Source of the DNA: Bacillus subtilis subsp. subtilis
Lineage (GTDB): Bacteria; Pseudomonadota; Gammaproteobacteria; Xanthomonadales; Xanthomonadaceae
Assembly (NCBI GenBank): GCA_021733645.1
Contig: JAHREJ010000011.1
Span: 31,794 to 95,793, forward strand
Direction of reading: 5' to 3'
DNA: 64,000 bases
The notes under the pieces were generated by a model that worked only from the letters and a program-made list of their open reading frames with translations, had not been told where the DNA came from and did no database searches. Positions within the stretch are counted from its first letter, which is position 1; each line of letters starts with the position of its first letter. The translations under genes were made by a program, and so were the position numbers. Shown here piece by piece: positions 32,350 to 44,300 of the stretch.

Positions 32350-35300
32350 ATGGTGAAGCAGCAGAACGGTTCGGTTGTTTGTGCGCCCGTGCGTACCCCG
32401 CAGGTACGTCCGCTGGCGCAGGCCATCGCGGTGATGCTGGTGGCCGGCGGCGTGGTGGCCAGCGCCACCGCCCAGCAGGCGTTCAGCCCGGCGTGGTTTG
32501 CCAGCAAGGGCGTGCAGCAGCAGGACGCCGTGCAGAGCGGGCGCCTGCCCAACGGCATGCCGTCCAATCTGGCCCGCACCGACGCGCAGGCGCAGAAGGC
32601 CCGCGACACGCTCAAGACCTCGCTGGACAACCTCAACACCGCCGCCCAGGCCATTGCCATGCAGCAGCGCATGCAGCAGACCGCGCGCGACGCCGCGCGG
32701 CTGCGCACGGGCAGCGTGCCTGACGGGCTGGGCGAAGGGGGCCTGAAGATCGACGACGACGCACTGACCCGCGGTTGGTTCAACGCCAGCGCGCCGGTGC
32801 AGAGCAGCAAGGACGGCATCACCACCGTTGGCATCGCGCAGACCGCAGACAAGGCCATCCTCAACTGGGAAACCTTCAACGTTGGCCGCAACACCGTGGT
32901 CGATTTCAACCAGCAGGCCGGCTGGTCGTTGCTCAACCGCATCAACGACCCCGCCGCGCGCCCCTCGCAGATCCTCGGCCGCATCCAGGGCCAGGGCACG
33001 GTGATGCTGGTCAACCGCAATGGCGTGGTGTTCGATGGCGGCAGCCAGGTCAACGTCAAGAACCTGGCCGCCGCGGCGGTCAACATCAGCGACGCGCAGT
33101 TCCGCAAGGGCCTCTACAGCGACGCACAGGGCAATGGGTTCATTCCCACCTTCGGCAACGGGCTGACCACCACTGCCAACGCCTTCAGCCATGATGCGGC
33201 CAGCGGCGATGTGGTGGTCGAGCGTGGCGCGCAGATCACCACACACGTGCCTGGCTCGGTCACCGAGGGCGGTGGCTACGTGCTGATGCTCGGCCGCCAG
33301 GTGCACAACCACGGCCAGATCACCACCGCCAACGGCCAGACCACGCTGGCGGCCGGCGATGCCTTCGTGATCCGCAAGGGCATGGGTACCGACCAGAACC
33401 AGACCGCCACCACGCGCGGCAACGTGGTCACCACCCTGCGCACCCCGGCCGCCGCCCCGGCGCTGGCCGATGCCGCCGCCAGCGCCAGCGCCAGTGGCGT
33501 GGTCAGCAATACCGGCCTGGTCCAGGCCAATACCGGCGACATCACCCTGACCGGCCACGACGTGCGCCAACAAGGCACGCTGCTGTCCAGCACCTCGGTG
33601 CACACGCGTGGCACCGTGCACCTGCAGACCGAACCTGCCGACAGCACCGGCAGCGTCCGCATGGACGCCGGCAGCACCACCGCCATCGTGCTCGATGCCA
33701 GCGCCACCACCGCGCTGGACGTGCAGCGCGAAACCCTGGTGCAGGACTCGGACAAGATCGGCGATGGCATTGCCCACCGCCGCGACCAGTCGCTGGTGCA
33801 GATCAACAGTGGCGGCACTGTCGATTTCGCCGCCGGCAGCCTCACCCTGGCCACGGGCGGCCAGGTGTTTGTGGAGGCGGCGGGCCGCAGCACCGTGGGC
33901 GACGGCGCGCGCATCGACGTGGCAGGCCACGTGGGCGTCAAGATTGCGATGGAAGCCAACAACGTCCAGATCAACGTGCAGGGCAACGAGCAGCGCGATG
34001 CGCCGCTCAACCGCGACGACAAATCGCTCAACAGCAAGAACATCTGGCTGGACCGCCGCGACCTGGTGCTGGTGCCGGCCGGCACCAACGGCTATGACAC
34101 CGACCGCTGGTACACCGCCGGCGGCCTGCTGGAAGTGGGCGGTTACCTGGGCGTTACCGGGCACGGCATCGGCGAGTGGTCCGCGCAGGGCGGCACGGTG
34201 CAGTTCAGCGGCGGCACCGTGGCCACCGCGCGCGGCTCCCGTATCAACCTGTCCGGCGGCGCGCTGGACGTGCAGACCGGCTACGTCAACCTGACCCACC
34301 TGAAAGGCCGCGACGGCCAGTTGTACAACGCCTCCACCGCGCCCGGCGACCTGCTTTACAGTGGCCTGTACCGCGGTTTTGAAGACACCCACGCGCGCTG
34401 GGGCAACACCGAGTTCTACTACAACCCGCTCATCGCGCCACAGCGCAAGCTGGAGAACGGCTACACCGTGGGCCGTGATGCCGGCCGGTTGATCGTGGCC
34501 ACGCGCGATGCGCAATTGCAGGGCCAGGTGGACACCACCACCTTCCAGGGCGAGCGCCAGCAGCGCGCGCGTGATGGGGTGCTGGACAGCTACCAGCAGG
34601 CGCAGACGGCCGTGGCCCGCCAGGGCCAGCTCGTGGTGGGCACCTACCTGCCGTACTACGACAAGGACAGCGGCCAGCAGCGCTTCGGTGCCGCCGCCTT
34701 GGTCGAGCGGGTGTCCATTGGCAATGACGCGGTAACCGGTACCGGCACTATCGGCCTGGATGCGGCGTGGCTCAATGCGCAGGCGTTCGGTGGCGTAGAG
34801 GTGTATGCCCACGCCGGCATCAACGTGGACCAGGCCCTGGATGTGGCGCACGGCGGCAGCATCGCCCTGCATGCCAGCGACGTGCGCATCAACGCCGACC
34901 TGCGCGCGCGCGGCGGCAGCATCGCACTGGGCGACATGGTGGTGCAGCGCACCGGCAGTGGCGCCCTGTGGGCGGACCTGCCGATCAGTGCGCGCCCCGG
35001 CGACGCGCTGCTGCACCAGGTGGCGGTGGGTGACGGCGTCACCCTGGATGCGCGCGGCCTGTGGACCAACCAGGCCCTGGAGCCGGCGGCCATCGGCGGG
35101 CTGCCGTATGTGGACGGCGGCAGCGTGGCATTGCGCAGCACCGGCAATGTCACCCTGGGCAAGGGCAGCCGGATCGATGTGTCCTCGGGCGCGGCCGTGG
35201 CGGTGGACGGCGACGTGGCCGGTGGCAAGGGCGGCAGCGTCACCCTGGCGGCGGGCCAGAACATGGGCAGCGGCGTGTTGTCCCTGGACGGCAGCATCGG

Positions 35301-38300
35301 TGCCTATGGGGTCAAGGGCGGCGGCACCCTCAACATCGAGAACGGCACGCTGGTGAGCATCGGCGGCGATGTACCCGATGCGGTCGAACACCTGGCCGCC
35401 GGGCAAGCCAGCACCCTGCCGGTACGGCTGGCCGCCGATGTCATCGTGCAGCCTGGCGAGGTCATTCCACTCAGCTTCTCCATCACCGTCACCCATGTTG
35501 CCGGCGGCAAGCCGATGCCGGTTGCGGTGCGCCCGGAGGTGAGCAGCAGCAAGCCGGTCACCACCCAGGCCCCCTGGGTGCTGCCCACCACCGTGCAGTT
35601 GGCCAACAACGGTCCGGTGATGTACGCCGGGCAGATCGTGCCGGCCGGCACCACGCTGTGGACCATCGCCGACCTGGCGGCCGGCTATGTGGTGCCGGCC
35701 AACGTGTTCCCCGGTGGCCTGCCGATTCCGGCGCAGACCACGCGCTACACCGCCGGCAGCGTTGCCAGCAGCGCCATTACCGTGCCCGCCGGCACGCGTC
35801 TGCCGGTGGGCACGGTGTGGCAGCACGAGGTGCCGGTGCAGTCGTTCCTGGCGCTCGATGGCGGCCTGTTCCAATCCGGCTTCAAGCAGTACAACGTGAC
35901 CGGCCGCGATGGCATCACCGTGGTGGAGGGCGCGCGCCTGGACGTGGCCATGCCGCTGTTGCAGGTCGACCTGGCCGCCGCCCGCGCGCTGGCCACCGGC
36001 GCCGACCCCGGCGGCGTGCTGACGGCCTGGCTGCCGCCGCTGCAGCAGGACGACCCGCGCCACGGCACGGTGACCCTGCGCAAGGGCGCCGGGCTGTCGT
36101 TGACCGCCGGCACCGCGCAGAACGCGGCCGATCTGAGTATCGGCCGCAACAGCCAGCTCAACCTCGACCCGGGCCAGGCCATCACCCTCACCGGCAATGC
36201 CCAGATCACCCTGGACGGCACGCTGCACGCACGCGGTGGCCACATCACGGTGCTCGGTGGCGACCTTGGCGAAGGCACCTTGCTCAACCGCCCCAATGGC
36301 CTGGCGAATGCGCGCTCGATCTGGATCGGTGAGCAGGCGTTGCTGGATGTCTCCGGCGTGGCCTACACCGCGCTGGACGCCAACGGCGACCGCCACGGCA
36401 AGGTGCTGGACGGCGGCACCATCGAGATCGGCGCACGCCACGACCTGGCCTCGCGTGACATCGCCGCCATCGATGCGTTCGTGGTGGTGCGCGAGGGCGC
36501 CCGCCTGCAGGCGTCCGGTGCGCAGGCGCTGCTGGATCTGCCCGGCGTGGGGCAGACCCCGGTGGCCAGCCACGGCGGCGTGATCGCGTTGAGCGCCAGC
36601 AACGGCCTGTTCGTCGACGGCACGCTGCAGGCCGCGGCCGGCGGCAGTGGTGCGCGCGGCGGCACCCTGGCGCTGAACCTGGAAACCCCGGTGTACGGCC
36701 AGGTCGACCGCTGGAGCGGCAAGGGTGCCGAGGTGGACGATGGCGTGCGGGTACCGCGCGAGCTGGTGCTCCAGCAGCAGTACAGCGGCAGTGGCCTTGG
36801 CGCGGACGTGGTGGCCGGCGAGCTCGATCCCACCCTGGCTTACGGCACGGCACGCTACGGGGTGGACGCCATCCACGCCGGCGGTTTCGACACGGCCGCG
36901 CTGTATGTCAACGGCCTGATGAGCTTCGATGGCAGCGTGGATCTCAGCATGCGCCAGGCGTTGTACCTCACCGCCAGCGCGTTGGGCCTGTCCACCGAAG
37001 CTGCACGCGACAGCCAGGTGCAGCTGGCCGCGCCTTACCTGCGCCTGTCCGGTTCGGCCCGCCGCCAGATCGACAACACCATCATGCCCAACCCGGTCAC
37101 CGGCTCGCGCAACACCGGCCCGGCGGCCGGCGCGCGGGGCGTGGCCATGCTGGCTGACGCGGCCGCCATCAGCTTTGCCGGCAGTCTGGTGGATGTGGTG
37201 GGCGCGGTTGGTTTCGGCGCCAACGGGGAGATCGTGCAGAACGCGGCCGACCCGTTGGTGGTCCAGCGCGATGCCTTCGGCACGGTGCGCCTCCAAAGCC
37301 AGGGCGACCTGCGCCTGCGCGATGCCGACCTGTTCTCGCCGGCCGACACCACCCTGGCCGCCGCGCAGATCTATGGCAGCGGCAATGTCACCGTGGGCCT
37401 GCGGACCAAGCTGACCGAATGGGGCGCGTTGAGCACCGAACTCGACCCGGACCGCGTGCTCGACATCCAGCGCATCGGCAGCACGCTGCCGCCGCAGCCT
37501 TACAGCGTGTTCGGCAACATGAGCTTCAGCGCCGCCACGCTCAACCAGGGCGGTGTGCTGCGCGCGCCCTTGGGCAACATCACCCTGGGCCGTGCCGACG
37601 GCACCGGCTACACCAGCGTGGTCAACCTGTTGCCCGGCAGTGTCACCTCGGTCAGTGCCAAGGGCCTGGTGATGCCCTACGGCGGTACGGTCGACGGGCT
37701 GGCTTACAACTACAACGGCGTGGATGTCGATTACCAGGGCGTCGGCGGCGAACCGAGGGTGGAGTTCCGTTCGCACGCGGTGAACGCCCAGGCCGGCGCG
37801 GTGCTGGACCTGTCCGGCGGCGGCGAGCTGACCGGGGCGGCGTTCCTGTCCGGGCGCGGCGGGTCCACCGATGCGCGCCTGAGCCCGCTGGTGCAGATGG
37901 GCCGTGATGGGTTCACCCTGCCGGGCCTGTCCACCAACCCGGTGTATGCCATCGTGCCGGGCGTGCAGGCCGGGCAGGCGCCCATCGGCGCCGAACGCGG
38001 TGCCGGCGATCCGGCCATTGGCCAGCAGATCACCGTTGGCGCGGGCATTCCCGGCCTGCCCGCGGGGACCTACACCCTGCTGCCCTCCAGCTATGCGCTG
38101 CTGCCCGGTGCGTTCCGGGTGGAACGCAATGGCCTGGCCGACAGTGCCGCCGCGTTCGGCACCACCCAGGCCATGCGCAACGGCTCGTGGAGTACCTCGG
38201 CACGGCAGGGCATCGCCAACACCGGCGGCGGCGATGTGCTGCCCACGCAGTGGGTGGTAACCGCCGCCGACACCCTGCGCAGCTATTCGCAATACAACGA

Positions 38301-41300
38301 AACCAGCTACGCCAGTTTCGCCCTGCAGCAGGCCGCCCGTGAAGGCGCGCCACGCCCGTTGCTGGAGCGCGACGCCAAGGCGGTCAACTTCATGGTCACC
38401 AGCCCGGCGCTGGCCGGCGGGGTGGACCTGCCGTCATTGCGATTCAATGCCACCGTGCTGGACGCACCGGCCACGGCCGGCACCGGCTCGGTCGTGCGCC
38501 TGTTGAACGCGACCCACTACGAAATCCTGGCCGACGGCACCCAGGCCAGCGCGGATTTCGCCGGCGTGTCGGTGCACGCCAGCGAGCTCAACCGCGTGGG
38601 CGCGGCACGCCTGGAAATCGGCGGCCGCCTGCGCAGCAGCTACGTCAATCCCGTCACCGGTTCGCTGCAGTCGGCCAACGTGATCAACATCGACGGCGGC
38701 GCGGGCAGCAACAGCATCGTGCTGCGCGCCGGTGCGCAGCTGCAGGCGGCCGACGTCTTCCTGATGACCGGCCGCCAGGCCGGTGGCATCACCCTGGAGC
38801 AGGGCGCGGCCATCAACACCCTGGGCCAGGGCGCGGCCGCCTATGACGCCACGCAGGGCTACATCTACGCCCCGGGGCGCAACGCGTTGCTGGCCGTGTC
38901 CAACGGGCAGATCAACCTGCTGGCCCCCGAAGCGCCGGACACCCAGGGCAACGGCGCCGGCGCGATCGAGATCGGCGCCTGCGCCATCACCACCGGCTGT
39001 GCCGGCACCACCCGGCTGTATTCGGAAGGCACCATCGCCACCGCCACCGACAACCGCTTCGTGCTGGGCGACGCGGTGCGCTATGGCACCCGCAACCTGG
39101 CCCTGGCGGTGGGCGGCATCAACGTGGGCAGTGCCGATGCGATCGCCGAGGCGGCCGCGCGCGGCACGCTGCCGGCCGGCATGATCCTCAACCAGGACGT
39201 CCTCAGCCGCCTGCTGCTGGGCGACACCAGCGTGGGCGCGCCGGCGCTGGAAGCGTTGTCGCTGACCGCGCGCGAGTCGGTCAACTTCTTCGGCAACGTG
39301 TCGCTGTCCACCTTCGATGCGGTCACCGGCAAGTCGGCGCTGCAGCAGCTGGTGCTGGGCACGCCGGCCATCTATGGGCAGGGCGATGCCGATGCCGTGG
39401 CCCGCATCCACACCGACACCCTCATCTGGAGTGGGGCGCTTGCACCAGCCGGCAGCGTCATTGCCGGCGGCCCGGGCAGCGGCCACGGCCAGCTGGTGGT
39501 GGATGCCCGCGACATCGTGTTCGGTTATGGCCCGCGCACCCAGCCAGACACCGTGCGCGCACAGGATCGCCTTGCGCTGGGCTTTGCCAGCGTGCATCTG
39601 AATGCCAGCGGGCAGGTCACCGCCAACCACAAGGGCAGCCTGTCGGTGTTCGAAACGCAGGGTGCATGGGACGCGGCCAGCAAAGGCTACGCGCGCAGTG
39701 GCGGCGAGCTGTTCATCAGCACCCCGCTGCTGACCGGCGCGGCCGGGTCGGTCACGTCGATCACCGCGGGGGGCAACCTGCACGTCACCGGCAACGGCAC
39801 CCGCGCCACGCCCGACAACGCCACGCTGGCGGCCGCGCTCGGCGCGGAAATCGCGTTGGACAGCCGCAACGGCAGCCTGCTGCTGGACACCGCCGTGCTG
39901 TTGCCCAGCGGCAAGCTGGGCCTGGCCGCGCAGGGCGATATACGCCTGGCCGATGCCGCGCAGCTGGACCTGGGCGGCCGCCGTATCGATTTCTTCGACA
40001 CCGCCAAGTACAGCTGGGGCGGCGATGTGCTGATCGACAGCCGCCAGGGCAACGTACAGCAGGCGGCCGGCGCCACGATCAACCTGGCCGCGCAGCACAA
40101 CCGCGCCGGCACCTTCACCGCGCACGCCGCCCACGGCAGCATCGGCCTGGCCGGCCAGCTGCTGGGCAGCAGCAGCGGCCACTACGACGCTGGCGGCACC
40201 GAAGTGCCCTACAGCGCCGGGCGCATCGACCTGCATGGCCAGACCATCCAGGACTTCAGCGCGCTCAACACCCGCCTGACCCGTGACGGCGTCACTGGCG
40301 GGCGCAGCTTCCGCATCGGCCAGGGCGACCTGGTGCTGGGCGACGAAGTGGTGGCGCGTGAGGTGAACATCGCCCTGGACAACGGCCAGCTCACGGTCAA
40401 CGGCACCGTGGATGCCAGCGGCGAACAGGCCGGCAGCATCCGCCTGGCCGCGCGCAACGGCGTCAGCCTGGGCAGCACTGCGGTGCTGGATGCCAGCGCC
40501 AGCGTGCTGCGCCGCGACAGCTACGGCGCGGCAATCGATGCGCCCAACCGGGCCACCATCGAGATCGATTCGGGCAGCGGCACGCTGGCCATCGCCAGCG
40601 GCGCGCGCCTGGACCTGCGCGTGGCCGGCAGCCCCAAGGCTTTCGGCACCGTCGCACTGAATGCCCCGCGCGTGGGCGGCAACGACGTGGCCATCGACGC
40701 CGCCGGTGCGATCAACATCGACGGTGCCCGCGCCATCCAGCTCAACGCCTTCATCACCGACAGCAGCGCCGCTGCGGGCACCGACACGAGCACCCGCGGC
40801 GAAAGCTATCAGGTGATCGACCAGGCTTACCTGGACCGCCTGCACACGCAGAGCAGCGCCTTCATCGACGCCGCGCTGGGCAATACCGCGCTGGTGGACA
40901 ACCGCCTGGCCGGCCTGCGTCGCTATGGCGATGCGTTCCACCTGCGCCCCGGCGTGGAAGTGGTGGCCGACCTCGGCGTGAATGCCGACGGCAACCTGCA
41001 CGTGGACGGTGACCTGGACCTGTCCAGCCATCGCTATGCCAGCCTGAACCCCAGCAGCCCGCGCAGCAGCGTGTACGGCTCCGGTGAAGCCGGCGCGCTG
41101 CTTCTGCGCGCGCAGGGCGACCTGGAGGTGTTTGGCAGCATCAGCGATGGCTTCGATGGCCGCCGCCTGGGCAGCACCTTCGATGACAACGGCTGGTACC
41201 TCACCGCCGGCCGCCAGCTGTTCGGCAGCGACGTGGTGGTGCCGCACGGCGGCCTGGTCACGCTGGCCGCCGGCACCGTGTTCAATTCGGGCAAGGTGCT

Positions 41301-44300
41301 CAACTACGACCTGCCCATCGGCGACATGCAGATGGCCGCGGGCACCTTGTTGCCGGCCGACGCACGTCTTGCGTTGCCGCTGACCCTGGCCAAGGGCACC
41401 GTGCTGGGCGCGGCGGTGCACGATGCCGCCGGCGCGCTGCTGTATGCCGCCGGCAGTGTGCTGGCCGATGCGGTCACCCTGCCGCAGGGCGCGCGCTTGT
41501 CGGCCGGCCTGCGCCTGCCGCTGGCCGCGCGCATCGCTGCGATGACCTGGCCGGCCGGCGTGGCCCTGCCGGCCTCGTCGTTGAGCAACCTGGTCACCCT
41601 GGCGGCCGACATCGGCCTGGCCAAGGGCGCCTTCATCCCCAGCGACACCGAGGTCAAGCTGCCTGGCGGCGCCACCACGGTGAACCTGCGCCCGCTGGAT
41701 GCCGACGGCAACCAGGGCCGGATGTGGGCGCTGGCGCCGATGCTGGCCGCCGGTTCGCAATCGTGGGACATCAGCCTGGTGGCTGGCGCGGACCTGCAGG
41801 CCGCCGACCGGCTGACCGTCAACCGCGCCGCCAGCGGCAGCGTGCGCCTGTCCGACCCGCATTACGGGCAGGGCGGGGCCGTGGTGGAGATCCCCGGGAC
41901 CGGCTCACCGGCCATCTACCGCTGGGGCGATGCGAGCGCGTTCGAAGCGATGGTGCTGGGTTACCTGGGCGAATACATCCTGACCTTCGTGCCGGTCACC
42001 GGCGCCACGCTCACCGCTGACGAAATCAGCGAGCTCACGATGTGGGGCTTCATCTACAGCGGTCCGGAAAACCTCAACGAACTCGGCTACGGCGATCTGA
42101 CCGCCGTCGATGTTCCGGCGGTGCCGCCGCAGACCGAGTTGAAGACATTGCCCGGCCGCGAACAGCTTCCCAGCGTGGTGCGCACCGGCACCGGCGACCT
42201 GCGCCTGGTGTCGGCCGGCGACATCGCCACCACCTCGCTGTTCGGCGTGTACACCGCCGGTACGCCGTCGGCCAGCCTGGCCGTGGGCAGCACCGATCCC
42301 TACAACCAGGCGCGTGCCGTGCTCGCGCCCAGCCCGACCAACCCGATCGGCAACAGTGTCTTGGGCGATGCGGGTACGCCGTTCGAGCACCTGGTCGATG
42401 GCGGCAGCCAGAGCCTGTACCAGGCGTGGTATCCCGATGCGGGCGGCAACCTGCTGCTGCGCGCCGGCGGCAGCATCCTCGGCGACAGCCTGGGCCGCGT
42501 GTCTGGCACCCTGCGTGCCGAAGCGCTGGGCGTGGCCACGCCGCGCGTGTCGCCCTCTGCCTCGGTCGGCAACTGGTTGTGGCGGCAGGGCAGCGGCAGC
42601 GTGGCCAGCGGCGCCGATGCGGTTCCCACCGCCTGGTGGATCAACTTCGGCACCTACGTGGCCGCACCCGGCGAGTCCAACTACTACGACAACTTCGTCA
42701 ACATGCCGCGGCTGGTGGGCTTCACCGGGTTCGGCACCCTTGGCGGCGGCAACCTGGTGCTGGAAAGCGGTGCCGACGCGGGCATGCTGCAGGGCCGGGG
42801 CGACAGCGGCAGCTACTTCCTGGCACGCAGCGCCGGCTTGAACCTGGCCGTGGCCAGCACCGGGCGGATGACGGCCGGTGGCGCGCTGGTCCAGACCGGC
42901 GGCGGCGACCTGGACATCCGCATCGGCGGTGGCCTCAATGCCGACCCGGCGCTGCGCTCGTTCAGCGGCAGCAATGCCGCGCCGGTCGCCAACCTGATCG
43001 CGCCCAACGACCTGCACCGGTTGGAGCTCAACGGCAGCTTCACCAACCTGCGCGGCGCGCTGCGCCTGCAGGCCGGCAGCGTGGGCGGCGTGGAGCTGCG
43101 TTACGGTGCCCGCCAGGACGGCAAGGAATCGCGCCCGTACGACGTGTACACCGCCACCGCGGCCACCCCGGCCGGCGGCCCGGTGCTGCTGCTCGGCGAT
43201 GCCGGTGCACGCCTGGATGCGCGCGGCGACCTGGTGCTGGGTACCGTCACCGACCCGGGCCGGGTGAGCCAGTTCAATGGCGGGACGCCGTTCACCGCCA
43301 ATGGGGTGCACCACGCCGATGGCGGCTGGAGCTGGTTCTCGCTGTGGACGCCGTCCACCGCGGTGGATCTGTTTGCCGCCGGCGGCAACCTCACCCCGAC
43401 CCTGGCCATGCTTGACGGGGCCGTCCGCACCGACGGCCAGGCCACCGATGGCAACCACGTGTATCCGTCGATCCTGCGCGCGGTGGCCGGCAGTGGCAGC
43501 ATCTACTACGGCAAAGCGCGCACGGCACGCTCGGCCGGCACCAACAACGAAGACTTCGTTGCCGGCGTGGTGCTGGCTCCCTCGCCGGTAAGCGCGCCGT
43601 TCGCGGCCACCGGCAACGGCCAACTGGAACTGCTTGCCGCCGGGTCGATCTACGCCAACGGCACCGGCTTTGCCACCTCCGGCGCGGATCCCACCGCCTT
43701 GCCCAATCCGTGGAATCCGGGCTTCGTCGGCCTGGGCGACACCAACTGGTATGGCCGCCAGTACCTGCACAACGTCAGCGCCAGCGCGCTGGCCCCCAGC
43801 GTCCTGCTCTCCGGCAAGGATGCCAGCGGATCGGCGCAGCGCTATCCGCTGTTCACCTTCACCCCGCCCAGCGCCTCCGGCTATGTGCATGTGGGCCAAG
43901 CGCCGTCGCGCTACTACGCCGTGCACGGCGACCTGGTCGGGCTGCGCACCGGCAGCGTGGTCGACACCAGCTACAACGTGTTCAACAACGGCCTCAATAC
44001 CGTCTTTACCAACACCTGGTACGACGGCGGTGGTGCGGTCGCCATTCGCGCCGGCCGCGATATCGTCAACTCGGGTACCCCGCTGGGCGCCTTCGACAAC
44101 GTCAGCATGGTCTATGGCAACGCCGATGGCGCGCTGGGCTGGATGGGCACCATCAACCGCGGTGATCCTGCCGCCGAACCCAAGCCCACCGGGATCAGCC
44201 AGGGCACCGCACGCGGCAACCTCATCGTGCATACCAGCGCCGACGACGTGTCGGTGGTACAGGCCGGGCGCGATATCCGCTTCAGTACGTTCTACATCGC